This document shows, one piece after another, positions 52,807-61,925 of a stretch of DNA of 64,000 nucleotides. The translations under genes were made by a program, and so were the position numbers. This DNA comes from JBDHWG01 sp046328525 (GTDB lineage: Bacteria; Chloroflexota; Anaerolineae; Epilineales; JAHCIE01): positions 359,066 through 423,065 of the forward strand of contig JAXLWK010000006.1 of assembly GCA_046328525.1 (NCBI GenBank), read 5' to 3'. How positions within the stretch are numbered: the first letter of the stretch is position 1; each line of letters starts with the position of its first letter. The notes below the pieces were generated by a model that had not been told where the DNA came from, did no database searches, and saw only the letters and a program-made list of their open reading frames with translations.

Positions 52807-54663
52807 ATGTCATCTTCTCCATCCCAGTCCACCCCTGAGTTCATCTTCGGCGCGATGTCCACCGACGCCGGCCGCGTCAAGCGCGCGCGCACGCTGGCGT
52901 CCGGCTTCGTCCACGACATGGCGCTCAGCCCGGCCGACCCGCGCCCCGGCGACGCCGTCACCATCACCGCCCGCGTCGGCGCGGACATCGCCATCAAATC
53001 CGCTACGCTGACCTACACGACCGACGGCTCCGCTCCGACAACGGACGAGGGCACGAGCCTTCGGATTCCCATGACGCGGACGCGAATCGTGTGGGACACC
53101 GTGTCGTGGGGCTATGTCGAGGAGTGGGCGGCGACGATCCCGCCGCAGACCGACGGCGTGTGGGTGAGCTATATCATTGCGGCAGTGACCGACGCCGACC
53201 AGGTGATCTTCAGCCCCTACTTCCAGCTGGGTCAAGCGAGCAGCCGCGACGATCTGGACACGTACTTCATCCGACAGATGGAGCGCCGCGCGCCCCACGG
53301 GCGGCCGCAGGTTTACGGGTTCCGCGTGGACGAGGAGGGCATTCCGGGCTGGCTGCGCGAGGCGATTATCTACCAGGTCTTTGTGGACCGCTTCGCGCCC
53401 GCGCCCGGCGCGGCGCTGGCCGCCCACGACGACCTGTCGGGCTTCTACGGCGGGCATCTCAACGGCATTCGCGCCCGCCTGGATTACCTGAGTGACCTGG
53501 GCGTCAACGTCGTGTGGCTCACGCCCATCTTCCCCAGCCCGTCGCACCACGGCTACGACCCAACCGACTATGCGAGCATCGAGCCGCGCTATGGGACGGA
53601 GGCGGACTTCAGGGCGCTACTGGCGGCGGCCCACGAGCGCGGCATCCGCGTCCTGCTGGACGTGGTCGCCAACCATTTTTCGAGCCAGCACCCGGCCTTC
53701 CTTGCCGCCCAGGGGGCCGATGAGTCCCCGTCGCGCTCCTGGTTCTACTTCCGACGCCACCCCGGCGTCTACGACTCCTTCTACGACGTGCCGAGCCAGC
53801 CGATCGTCAATACCGACCACCCCGGCGTGCGCGCCTACCTCGTCGAGGCGGCGCAATACTGGCTCGGCCTGGGGGTGGACGGCTTCCGCCTCGACCACGC
53901 CCACGGCGCGACGCACGCGTTCTGGTCGGCGTTCCGCGCCGGGACGCGGGCGGTGCGGGCGGACAGCGTGACGGTGGGCGAGGTGACGGACACGCCGACC
54001 GTCATGCGCTCCTACGTCGGGCGCATGGACGGCGTCCTCGATTTCCAACTGTTGGAGCTGCTGCGGGGCTTTTTCGTGTTCAACCGGCTGACGGCGAGCC
54101 AGTTCGACCTGGCGGTCAGCAAGCACCTGGCGTATTTCGGCCCTGATCTGACGCTGCCGAGCTTCCTCGACAACCACGACATGAACCGCTTTCTGTGGAG
54201 CGTCGGCGGCGACAAGCGGCGGCTACGTCTCGCGGCGCTGTGCCAGTTCACGCTGCCCGGCCCGCCCATCATCTACTATGGCACCGAGGTGGGCCTGAGC
54301 CAGCAGCGCGGGGTGGGGCGGCTGGAGGAGGCGCGGCTGCCGATGCCGTGGGACGACGCCCAGGACCGCTCGCTCTTGCAATTCTACCGCGACCTCATCG
54401 CGCTGCGGCGGCAGATGGGGGATGTGGGGGCCTTGCCGCGCCGCCCCGTGGTGATTGACGACGCGCGCGGCCTGTACGCCTATGCGTGGGGCGACGCGAT
54501 CGTGGCGCTGAACAATAGCGGGGCGGCGGTTGACGTCACGCTGCCGGGGCGGGGCAAGCTCGACGTTGCTCTCAGCACAGACGCGGCGGTCGGCCTGCAG
54601 CGGCAGCGCCGGCTCCACCTGCCGCCGTTCGCGGGCGCGGTGTGCCGGAGGATGGCAGGTTAG
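52807..54663 (+). CDS. GH13 alpha-glycosidase (neopullulanase/alpha-amylase type)
   Basis: 618 residues without a signal peptide. The first 165 residues carry a beta-sandwich (VTITARVGADIAIKSATLTY), typical of neopullulanase/cyclomaltodextrinase N-domains. The (beta/alpha)8 barrel has region I LDVVANH, region II GVDGFRLDH with nucleophile Asp363, region III GEVTD with acid/base Glu392, and region IV DNHD at 455-458. A C-terminal beta domain follows. Cytosolic maltodextrin or starch-fragment hydrolysis is likely. The ATG at 52807 has a weak GAGG site; ATG 52855 is an alternative start. It converges on a second GH13 gene. Confidence 0.88.
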   Translation: MSSSPSQSTPEFIFGAMSTDAGRVKRARTLASGFVHDMALSPADPRPGDAVTITARVGADIAIKSATLTYTTDGSAPTTDEGTSLRIPMTRTRIVWDTVSWGYVEEWAATIPPQTDGVWVSYIIAAVTDADQVIFSPYFQLGQASSRDDLDTYFIRQMERRAPHGRPQVYGFRVDEEGIPGWLREAIIYQVFVDRFAPAPGAALAAHDDLSGFYGGHLNGIRARLDYLSDLGVNVVWLTPIFPSPSHHGYDPTDYASIEPRYGTEADFRALLAAAHERGIRVLLDVVANHFSSQHPAFLAAQGADESPSRSWFYFRRHPGVYDSFYDVPSQPIVNTDHPGVRAYLVEAAQYWLGLGVDGFRLDHAHGATHAFWSAFRAGTRAVRADSVTVGEVTDTPTVMRSYVGRMDGVLDFQLLELLRGFFVFNRLTASQFDLAVSKHLAYFGPDLTLPSFLDNHDMNRFLWSVGGDKRRLRLAALCQFTLPGPPIIYYGTEVGLSQQRGVGRLEEARLPMPWDDAQDRSLLQFYRDLIALRRQMGDVGALPRRPVVIDDARGLYAYAWGDAIVALNNSGAAVDVTLPGRGKLDVALSTDAAVGLQRQRRLHLPPFAGAVCRRMAG

Positions 54664-54665
54664 GC

Positions 54666-54695
54666 GGTAGAGACGCGCCATGGCGCGTCTCTACC
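54666..54695. terminator. Perfect 30-base palindrome between convergent GH13 genes
   Basis: Both 15-base arms match exactly around GACGCGCCATGGCGCGTC. It is placed between the stops at 54663 and 54707 and can form the same stem on either transcript. A half copy occurs at 50707-50720, so this is also a dispersed repeat. Confidence 0.65.
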
Positions 54696-54706
54696 ATCGG
54701 TAAGGG

Positions 54707-56575
54707 TTAGCCGAGGATGATCATGCCGGCCGGCGGCAGGTCAACGCGGACGCTCGACCGGCCGTCTGGCTCGCGCTGGACGGTCACGGTCTGGTCCGTG
54801 GGCGGGTTGCGCAGCTCTTCATCCGACCAGTCGCTGCGGTACAGGACGGTCAGCGTCGAGCCTTCGGGGTGCGTGTAGGCGTCCACGGTGACGAACGCGC
54901 CGCGTCCTTCCGATGCGTTCTGATTGAGCGCCATCACGACTTCGGTCTGCCAGTGCACCTGGGACCACGCCACAATCTCACCCTGCCTGGGCATCCCAAA
55001 CGGATAGCCCAGGTAGCGCGTCTCGCGCGGGTACATGTGGCCGCGGCGCAGGGCGCGGCCGATGGCGTCGCGGTCGTTGCGCAGGCGGGCAATAGCGGCG
55101 ATGCGCAGATACGTCGGGTGGTTCGGGTTGAAGAAGTGGCAGCCGCTGGTGCCGAACGCGCCGAACGCGCCGCCGAACATGGCCTCCCGCACATAGCGAT
55201 CCTCGGCATAGCGCTTCGGCTCGACGCTGAAGTCGTGGTAGTCCTCGTTGCCGTCGAGGGCCTGCTCGGTGCCGTAGTAGATCGCGGGCATGCCCGGCAT
55301 CGTGAGCTGGGTGGCGACGACGTGCGCCGCTTGGAGGTGGCCGATGGGCAGTGGGTTGTGCGCGGCGAAGCGGGCTTTTGTCGCCCGGGATGACATGTCG
55401 TGGTCGTCGAGCACGGAGACGATGTAGTGGCCCTGCTGGCGGAACATGCCGAACGTGCTGTTTTCATCGTATAGGGCGAAGAAATCGTGCGGGTCGCACT
55501 GCCCCTTGACGAACGCGCCGAGCAGGTTGGGGTAGGTGACAATGCCCAGCACGGCGTCGAGGTTCCCGCCGAGGATATCCACGTAGCCGGGCGCGAGGCT
55601 GCCGTCGGTGATCTCGCCGGTGATGAAGAAGTTCTCCTTGCCGATGGACTCCGCGAACTGGTGAATCGCCGTGCAGAAGCGCGCCGACGCCTGGGGGGAG
55701 ACGTGCTTGACGGCGTCGGCGCGGAAGCCGTCGCAGTCGGACAGGGCGATCCAGTACTCGTAGACGCGGGTCAGGGCTTCCATGACGCCGGGATGCTCCA
55801 GGTTCCAGTCCTTCAGGTCGAAGAAGTCGCCGCGACGGTACTCGACGTTCGGGCTGAGGGGGTCTTCCCACGACGCAATGTCCCAGTGTCCAATCGAACC
55901 GGAGCGCGTGTACCACTCCAGGTTCTGAAGCTCCGCCGGCCAGACGCCGTCGTCCAGCGTCAGCGGCTGCGGGATGCTCTCGCCCTGGGCGGAGCGGTAG
56001 CCGTGCACCGGGTACGGCGGCTCGAAGCGGTACGCCATCGAATCCTTCGGCTCGCCGGTTTCCTCGTCGCGGTAGAACCAGTTGTTCCCGCTGTGGTTGT
56101 AGATGACGTCGAGGATGACGTACATGCCCCGGTCATGCGCCGCGTCCACCAGGTTGCGCAGGTCCTGCCGCGTGCCGAAGCGCGGGTCAATGTCCATGTA
56201 GTGCTGGATGCCGTAGCCGTGGTAGGTCTCCAGGTCGCTGCGCTGGCGCCAGGGCGGGTTGATCCACAGCGTTGTGACGCCGAGGCCCTGGAGATAGTCG
56301 AGCTTGCTCAGCGCGCCCTTCAGCGTCCCGCCCACGAAGCGGGTGCCGGCGGACATCCACGCCGCCTTGTCGGCGGCCTTGAACTGATCCGGGTGGCCGG
56401 GGTCGAACATTGGCCGCGTGTCTTCGTGGCCGTCGCTGAAGCGGTCCGGGAGGAGCTGGTAGAAGATCTGGTCGCGCCAGCGGAACGGGCTGGGAAACAC
56501 CCGGCCGCGCGGCGTCAGGTTGGCCTCGGCGAGGGTGCGGGGTGGCTCAGTCTCGATGGGGGTCTGCGTTGTCAT
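54707..56575 (-). CDS. GH13 alpha-glycosidase, second enzyme
   Basis: 622 residues from the ATG at 56575 (AGAGAGGCTGGC upstream). No signal peptide. Region I ILDVIYNHSG, region II CDGFRADAVKH with nucleophile Asp near 287, region III ITGEITD, and region IV VLDDHDM (DDHD instead of the usual DNHD). A long B-domain insertion near 190-250 includes YRFEPPYPVHGY and WYTRSGSIGHWD. It is not a close paralogue of the enzyme at 52807. Likely acts on maltodextrins or cyclodextrins in the cytosol; specificity is not predictable. Together the two enzymes suggest intracellular glycogen or maltodextrin turnover. Confidence 0.85.
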   Translation of the reverse strand: MTTQTPIETEPPRTLAEANLTPRGRVFPSPFRWRDQIFYQLLPDRFSDGHEDTRPMFDPGHPDQFKAADKAAWMSAGTRFVGGTLKGALSKLDYLQGLGVTTLWINPPWRQRSDLETYHGYGIQHYMDIDPRFGTRQDLRNLVDAAHDRGMYVILDVIYNHSGNNWFYRDEETGEPKDSMAYRFEPPYPVHGYRSAQGESIPQPLTLDDGVWPAELQNLEWYTRSGSIGHWDIASWEDPLSPNVEYRRGDFFDLKDWNLEHPGVMEALTRVYEYWIALSDCDGFRADAVKHVSPQASARFCTAIHQFAESIGKENFFITGEITDGSLAPGYVDILGGNLDAVLGIVTYPNLLGAFVKGQCDPHDFFALYDENSTFGMFRQQGHYIVSVLDDHDMSSRATKARFAAHNPLPIGHLQAAHVVATQLTMPGMPAIYYGTEQALDGNEDYHDFSVEPKRYAEDRYVREAMFGGAFGAFGTSGCHFFNPNHPTYLRIAAIARLRNDRDAIGRALRRGHMYPRETRYLGYPFGMPRQGEIVAWSQVHWQTEVVMALNQNASEGRGAFVTVDAYTHPEGSTLTVLYRSDWSDEELRNPPTDQTVTVQREPDGRSSVRVDLPPAGMIILG

Positions 56576-56818
56576 GCCAGCCTCTCTGGTAGATGGGGGC
56601 GAGGGGCGCTTGGCCGCCGCCACTTACGTGTGTTGGGGGAAATTATACTCCGCCGGCCCCAGATTGCGTCAGACACCTGGCTGCCCGGCCGGCGAACGCC
56701 TTTGCCCCCGATTTCCCAATTTGCGCGAGATAGATCATAATGGCCCGGCCCGGTTGTCGCTCTGGGTACAGAGCCACGGGCACGGGCCAACGACAGCATG
56801 CGAGGAGCGAACGCCGCG

Positions 56819-57205
56819 ATGGAACACCAGGTCGCCTACAAAGTCTACTATGAGGACACCGACTCCCTCGGAGTCGTCTACTACGCCAACTACATGAAGT
56901 ACCTGGAGCGCGGGCGCACCGAGTTCATCGAGCACTACGGGCGCCCGGTCTGGGAGTGGAATGCCGAGGGGTACTACTTCGTCGTCTACAAGCTCACGGC
57001 GACGTTCCGCAAAGCCGCCGTCCTCGGCGACATCGTGACCGTCGTCACGCGGTTCGAGCTACCCTCCGCCTTTCGCGGCCTCTTTCACCAGCGCATCGAG
57101 CGCAACGGCGAGGTCCTGATTGACGCCGCTGTCGAGATCGTCTGCCTCGACCGAACGCGGAACGTCGTCGAGTACCCCAACATGTTCAAGCGAACGCTGC
57201 CTTGA
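56819..57205 (+). CDS. YbgC-like acyl-CoA thioesterase, hotdog fold
   Basis: 128 residues. The ATG at 56819 is chosen because GAGGAGCG lies upstream; ATG 56798 is possible. KVYYEDTDSLGVVYYANYMK carries the catalytic Asp of YbgC/4HBT thioesterases, followed by YLERGRTEFIEHYG. YbgC acts on acyl-CoA and is linked to phospholipid metabolism. It converges with the flavoprotein gene with no base between the two stop codons. Confidence 0.88.
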   Translation: MEHQVAYKVYYEDTDSLGVVYYANYMKYLERGRTEFIEHYGRPVWEWNAEGYYFVVYKLTATFRKAAVLGDIVTVVTRFELPSAFRGLFHQRIERNGEVLIDAAVEIVCLDRTRNVVEYPNMFKRTLP

Positions 57206-58975
57206 TTACTCCTCCGCGAAGACGTTGTTGCGGATGCCAAAGATGTTGTTCGGGTCGTCCGCCTGCTTGATGGCCTTGAGCAAATCCACCGTCGTTGGCG
57301 AGATGGTGTCGGCCATGAAATCCTTGCGCAGTTTGCCCACCCCGTGATGGTGCGAGATCGTGCCGCCGTGGGCGATGATCGTCTCGCGCAGGCTGTGCTC
57401 GATCTCGCCGAACACGCGGTCGGGGCGCTCGATGCCCTTGGTGCTGAAGCCGTGGGTGAAGTAGATGCACACGCCCGTGTGGTACATCTGCGTGATGCGC
57501 GGGGACACGAAGGGGCGGCCCGGCAGGCCGTACTCCTTGTGCTTGCTCGCGGCCGTCTCCATCACCGCGCCGATGACATCGTGAATCTTGTCCCACGGCA
57601 CCGTTGTCTCGTAGGTCTCGCCGATGATGGAGTAGTCGGCCAGGAAGTCGCGGATGTAGGCGATGGCATAGGTGAGCATGTAGCCGCGCTGACCGTTCTC
57701 GGAGCCGCCCGCAATCGCGCCGTACTTCTTCGCCAGGCGCGCGATCACCTTCTCCTGGTACTCGACCTCCTCGGCCGAGCCTTCCATGACGATGGTGGCG
57801 GCGCATAGCTTATGCGCGTCGAAGCGCTTGATGCCCAACAGGTAGAGCTTCTGCGCCTGCCCCACCAGCGCGCCGGTGGCCGACGGGCGCGGCTTGAGCG
57901 CCTGCCCCATGCGGAACTGCACGTTGTCCACGAGGCGGATGCTGGCGGGCAGAGCGCCTGAGCGCGTCAGCTCGTACAGGAAATCGGTGCCGGTCTTGAA
58001 GTCGGCGAACACCAGCGACCCGTACTTCTTCACCTCCGGCAGCACGTGAATGCGGATGACGGCGCGGGTGATGAGACCCAGGTTGCCCTCGCTCCCGAAC
58101 AGCAGAGTCTGGACGCGCATGCCCATGGACATGCGCGGCGACGCGACGACCTGCTCGATGACGCCCTTCGGCGTGATCATGGTCACGTTCTCGACAATGT
58201 CCTCGATGTTGCCGTAGCGGTTCTTCTTCATGCCGCTGGCGTTCGTCGCAATCCAGCCCCCGACGGTAGACAGCTCGATGCTGTCGGGCTCGTGGCCGCA
58301 GGTGAAGCCTTCCTTCGCCAGCGCGTCCTCCAGGTCCTGGCCGGTCATGCCCGCCTGGACGCACGCCCGCTGGTTCTCGCGGTCAATCCACTCGATCTTG
58401 TTCATGCGCCGCATGTCCACGACGACAATGACGCGCTCCTCGTTTGCTGGCAGCTGGAGGGCGCAGCTCACGCTCGTCCCGCCGCCATACGGCACGAGAA
58501 CGACATTGTGCGCCTGGGCCAGGCGGACAAGCTCCGCCGCCTCCTCCGTCGCCTCCGGGTAGAACACCAGATCGGCGACGCGGTCGAGCTTGTCGTACAG
58601 GACGCGGTAGACCTCGTCGGCCGTCGTCTGGCCGTGGCTGTGCAGCAGACGCAGGCGGTCGTCGGTGGTGTAGCGCGACGCTGGGAAAGCTGCCGCGAGG
58701 GCCGCATCGAACGGCGGGTTGACCCGGGGCGGCGGGATCGGTTTGTCCGTTCGCTCCGGCACAACGTCCTTCGGGTCAATCTTGATGGCCATCTCCTTCT
58801 CGGCGAACGGTAGAACATCTGGCATCTCCTTGCCAGAGATGGCGTAGCGATCCCCCGTCACGAAAACCGAGCGGTTGGGCAGCACCATGAAGCGGGTGTC
58901 CTTATACCCCCACTTGTGGTCCCAGACGGCGTTATCAAGGTGGCCGTTGGACTTGTTCAGATTCTTGTCCGCCAT
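57206..58975 (-). CDS. FAD-linked oxidase related to alkyldihydroxyacetonephosphate synthase
   Basis: 589 residues from the ATG at 58975 with GAGGAGTGCATTC upstream. The front WGYKDTRFMVLPNRSVFVTG matches AGPS-type enzymes, then FAD-binding VPYGGGTSVSCALQLP, PDSIELSTVGGWIATNASG and the C-terminal cap with the HHHGVGKLRKDF signature (about 548-559). AGPS swaps the acyl chain of acyl-DHAP for a fatty alcohol to make ether lipids. No DHAP acyltransferase or fatty-alcohol gene lies nearby, so the reaction is inferred from family only. Related FAD-binding oxidases (lactate or glycolate type) are an alternative. Confidence 0.75.
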   Translation of the reverse strand: MADKNLNKSNGHLDNAVWDHKWGYKDTRFMVLPNRSVFVTGDRYAISGKEMPDVLPFAEKEMAIKIDPKDVVPERTDKPIPPPRVNPPFDAALAAAFPASRYTTDDRLRLLHSHGQTTADEVYRVLYDKLDRVADLVFYPEATEEAAELVRLAQAHNVVLVPYGGGTSVSCALQLPANEERVIVVVDMRRMNKIEWIDRENQRACVQAGMTGQDLEDALAKEGFTCGHEPDSIELSTVGGWIATNASGMKKNRYGNIEDIVENVTMITPKGVIEQVVASPRMSMGMRVQTLLFGSEGNLGLITRAVIRIHVLPEVKKYGSLVFADFKTGTDFLYELTRSGALPASIRLVDNVQFRMGQALKPRPSATGALVGQAQKLYLLGIKRFDAHKLCAATIVMEGSAEEVEYQEKVIARLAKKYGAIAGGSENGQRGYMLTYAIAYIRDFLADYSIIGETYETTVPWDKIHDVIGAVMETAASKHKEYGLPGRPFVSPRITQMYHTGVCIYFTHGFSTKGIERPDRVFGEIEHSLRETIIAHGGTISHHHGVGKLRKDFMADTISPTTVDLLKAIKQADDPNNIFGIRNNVFAEE

Positions 58976-59067
58976 GAATGCACTCCTCGTTGCGGCTGCG
59001 CGGACGCGCTGCACGCTCGCCCGATGGGCGGCGCTGGCAGCGGCCCGACCGAATTTGCTAACGCGGG

Positions 59068-59096
59068 ATTATGATGCAGTCTGTGAGAATGTGCAA
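59068..59096 (-). promoter_or_regulatory. Promoter candidate for the flavoprotein gene
   Basis: Minus strand: TTGCAC (59091-59096), 17 bases, CATAAT (59068-59073). Both are one or two changes from consensus. The start would lie near 59060, about 85 bases before the ATG at 58975. Confidence 0.5.
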
Positions 59097-59152
59097 TTCC
59101 GAGCGGTGTTCGCATTGACAAATCATGCAAGCGCCTTTGACAATGCTTGGGC

Positions 59153-59181
59153 TTGACGCGGCGGCGCTTTTGCTTTATATA
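59153..59181 (+). promoter_or_regulatory. Promoter candidate for the sensor kinase gene
   Basis: TTGACG (59153-59158), 17 bases, TATATA (59176-59181). Start expected near 59188, with a leader of about 64 bases to the ATG at 59252. Divergent from the flavoprotein promoter. Confidence 0.6.
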
Positions 59182-59251
59182 TTGAGTACGGATTTCAAGA
59201 CGGCGTCTGTGGATGTCATAGTTAGTCGTGCGGGTTGGTGTGCGAGGTTGT

Positions 59252-61486
59252 ATGGACATAAGTGATGGCTGGGCGCGTCGCCTCATAGAGGGGCTGCCGG
59301 TGTTCGCCGCGATGTTGACGCCGGATGGAACCCTCGTCGCCGCCAATCGCGCGGCGCTCGATGCGGCTCGCCTGGCGCCGCCGGAGGTCCTGGGGCGACC
59401 CTTCGAGGACACCTATTGGTGGTCGTACTCGCCGACGACGCAGCAGACGCTGCGCCAGGCCATTGGCCGCGCAGCTGGCGGCGCGGCGGTGCGCTACGAG
59501 ACGCTGGCGCGCATCGGCGATGAGCGTTTCATCTGCCTGGACTTCTGCATTGCCCCCATCCTGGACGACCACGGGGCTGTCGCCTACCTCGTGCCGTCGG
59601 GCGTAGACATCACCCAGCAGAGGGCGGCGGAGAGCGCATCCCGCGACCGCGAACGCTTCCTGACGAGCATCGTTGACACCACCCCCGGACTGATCTACAT
59701 CTACGACCTGGAGCTGAACCGGAACGTCTACGTCAACGATCAGCTCGGCGCGTTGTTCGGCTACACCCTGGACGAGGTTCAGGCGGATGGCTTCTTGCTG
59801 CGCTCCCTGCATCCCGACGACCTGGGCGCGGTCCACGACGAGATACAGCGCATCCGGACGGCGGAGGCCGGCGAGGTGATGGAGCTGACGTACCGCATGT
59901 GCCACAAGTCCGGCGAATGGCGCTGGATCCATGGCCGCCAGACGGTGTTCAAGCGCGATGCCGACGGCCGCGCCACCCAGGTGCTTGGCATCGCCGAGGA
60001 CATCACCGCGCGCAAGCAGGCTGAAGAGGCCTTGCAGCGGGCGAACGTGTTGTTCGAGCAGGCGGAGACGGCGGCGCGCGGCTTCGTGTACGAGTGGGAC
60101 CCGCGCACCGAGATGGTGCAGCGCAGTGGCGGCATAAAAGCGATTCTGGGCTACGACCCCGACGAGCTTGGCGAGCGCGCCGACGGCTGGCGGGAGCTCA
60201 TCCACCCGGACGACCTCGCTCCGCTCGAACGCCTGCGCCCGATCGTTCTCGACACGCGGGACCAGGTCAACAGCGAGTACCGCGTTCGCCACAAGGATGG
60301 GCACTATGTCTGGGTGTGGGAACGCGGTATCATTCAGCGGGACAAGGACGGGACTCCGATTCGGGTCATCGGCAGCACTGTGGATATCACCGAGCGCAAG
60401 CAAGCCGAGGAGGCGATCCGGCAGAGCGAGCGCCGCCTGCGCGCCCTGCGCGACGCCAACATCATCGGTATCATCCACACCAACTTCGATGGGCGGATCA
60501 TCGAGGCCAACGACGCTTTCCTGCGCCTGCTCGGCTTCACCCGCGAGGACCTCCGCGCCGGCCGCATTGACTGGCGCAAGATCACCCCGCCGGAGTGGCA
60601 CGAGCTTGACATCGCCGCCCTGACCGCGATGGAGAACACCGGCCGCGCCGCGCCGTGGGAAAAGGAATACTACCGCAAGGACGGCAGCCGCACGCCGGTG
60701 ATGGTCGGCGCCTCCCTAATCAACGACCAGACGAAGGACGTGATGGCCTTCATCCTGGACATCTCGGAGCGCAAGAAGCTCGAGCAGCGCAAGGACGACT
60801 TCATAGCCCTTGCCAGCCACGAGCTGAAGACGCCGATTACCAGTCTCAAGACCTACACTCAGGCGCTGCGCCGCCGCTTCGAAAACACGGGGGAAGCAGA
60901 CGCCGTCCGCCTGGTGTCGCGTATGGAGACACAGATCAACAGGCTGGTCGAGGTCGTCCAGGACCTGCTGGACGTGGCGAAGATCCAGGAGGGCCAGCTC
61001 CCCCTTAGCGTGTCGCCGTTCGTCATGGACGACCTGGTGCGCGAGCTTGTCGGCGAGATGCAGCCGATCACGGCGCACGAGCTGTGGATCGAGGCCGACG
61101 CGGGCGATGTCATACTCGCCGACCGGGAGCGCATCCGTCAGGTGCTCATCAACCTGATCTTCAACGCCGTCACTTACTCGCCCAAGACCGAGCCGATTCT
61201 CGTCCGCACGTGGCGCGACGCCGAAGGCGCCCACGTCAGCGTCGTAGACCACGGCATCGGGATTCCGCTCAGTGAGCAGACGCGGATTTTCGACCGCTTC
61301 TATCAGATCGATTCATCGTCCGGCAAAACGTATCCGGGCCTGGGGCTGGGGCTGTTCATCTCGGCGGAGATCATGAAGCGCCATCGGGGGACACTGTCGG
61401 TCGAAAGCGAAGTTGGGAAAGGCTCGACATTCACGCTCACGCTTCCGCGCAGCGCGACCCAGCAAGGAGAACGGGCCAATGAGTGA
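59252..61486 (+). CDS. Soluble multi-PAS sensor histidine kinase
   Basis: 744 residues from the ATG at 59252. There is no membrane helix. Four PAS/PAC units occupy about 10-125, 130-255, 265-390 and 395-515, with PAC endings such as GIAEDITARKQAEE and IRVIGSTVDITERKQA. HisKA follows with phosphoacceptor His near 523 in ALASHELKTPITSL, then the HATPase domain with NLIFNAVTYS (N box), VVDHGIGIP and GLGLGLFISAEIM (G boxes). It senses a cytosolic signal. Its last codons overlap the response-regulator gene by eight bases (ATGAGTGA). Confidence 0.9.
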   Translation: MDISDGWARRLIEGLPVFAAMLTPDGTLVAANRAALDAARLAPPEVLGRPFEDTYWWSYSPTTQQTLRQAIGRAAGGAAVRYETLARIGDERFICLDFCIAPILDDHGAVAYLVPSGVDITQQRAAESASRDRERFLTSIVDTTPGLIYIYDLELNRNVYVNDQLGALFGYTLDEVQADGFLLRSLHPDDLGAVHDEIQRIRTAEAGEVMELTYRMCHKSGEWRWIHGRQTVFKRDADGRATQVLGIAEDITARKQAEEALQRANVLFEQAETAARGFVYEWDPRTEMVQRSGGIKAILGYDPDELGERADGWRELIHPDDLAPLERLRPIVLDTRDQVNSEYRVRHKDGHYVWVWERGIIQRDKDGTPIRVIGSTVDITERKQAEEAIRQSERRLRALRDANIIGIIHTNFDGRIIEANDAFLRLLGFTREDLRAGRIDWRKITPPEWHELDIAALTAMENTGRAAPWEKEYYRKDGSRTPVMVGASLINDQTKDVMAFILDISERKKLEQRKDDFIALASHELKTPITSLKTYTQALRRRFENTGEADAVRLVSRMETQINRLVEVVQDLLDVAKIQEGQLPLSVSPFVMDDLVRELVGEMQPITAHELWIEADAGDVILADRERIRQVLINLIFNAVTYSPKTEPILVRTWRDAEGAHVSVVDHGIGIPLSEQTRIFDRFYQIDSSSGKTYPGLGLGLFISAEIMKRHRGTLSVESEVGKGSTFTLTLPRSATQQGERANE

Positions 61487-61847
61487 GAGAATTTTGGTGA
61501 TTGACGACGACCCGGGCATCGTGGACGCCGTCGAGCTGATCCTGACCGATGAGGGCTACGAGGTCTCCACAGGCTTTAGCCCCAGCTGCCTCGACGACCT
61601 ACACTCCGGCAACCTGCCCCACCTCATCCTGCTGGACTACCTTCTCTCCGGCGTGGATGGGCGCAACGTCTTGCAGCGGCTGCGCAGCCAGCAGATCACG
61701 CGCGACATCCCGGTCATCATCTTCTCCGCGCACCCGGACGCCGAGCAGGTCGCCGCCGACATTGGGGCGAACGGCTTCGTCGGCAAGCCGTTCGAGATTG
61801 ACACGCTCCTCGGCGCCATTCAGAAGAACATGGGCTTCCCGCGCTAG
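61479..61847 (+). CDS. Single-domain response regulator
   Basis: 122 residues, receiver only. Acidic pocket VIDDDPG, phosphoacceptor Asp53 in LILLDYLLSG, switch Ser in VIIFSAHP and Lys103 in GFVGKPFE. Start overlaps the kinase stop, so the pair is translationally coupled. With no output domain it probably acts by protein contact or as a phosphorelay shuttle. A terminator palindrome follows. Confidence 0.92.
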   Translation: MSERILVIDDDPGIVDAVELILTDEGYEVSTGFSPSCLDDLHSGNLPHLILLDYLLSGVDGRNVLQRLRSQQITRDIPVIIFSAHPDAEQVAADIGANGFVGKPFEIDTLLGAIQKNMGFPR

Positions 61848-61876
61848 ACGCATATTCTTCGTGTGAGACACCGCGT

Positions 61877-61917
61877 AAACCCGTAGGGGGAGGTTTCAAA
61901 CCTGCCCCTACGGGTTT
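61877..61917. terminator. Strong hairpin with T-run between response regulator and HerA genes
   Basis: Arms of about 19 bases with one mismatch (AAACCCGTAGGGG...AGGTTT and its complement) followed by TTTTT on the plus strand: a good intrinsic terminator. The core GTAGGGG-AGGTTTCAAACCT is a near copy of the palindrome at 42161-42189. Confidence 0.8.
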
Positions 61918-61925
61918 TTGACGTT

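Noticed and set aside
55487..56740. Plus-strand frame of about 415 codons opposite the second GH13 gene
   Set aside because: Val/Ala/Arg-biased composition, no domain; the minus-strand GH13 has all four catalytic regions.
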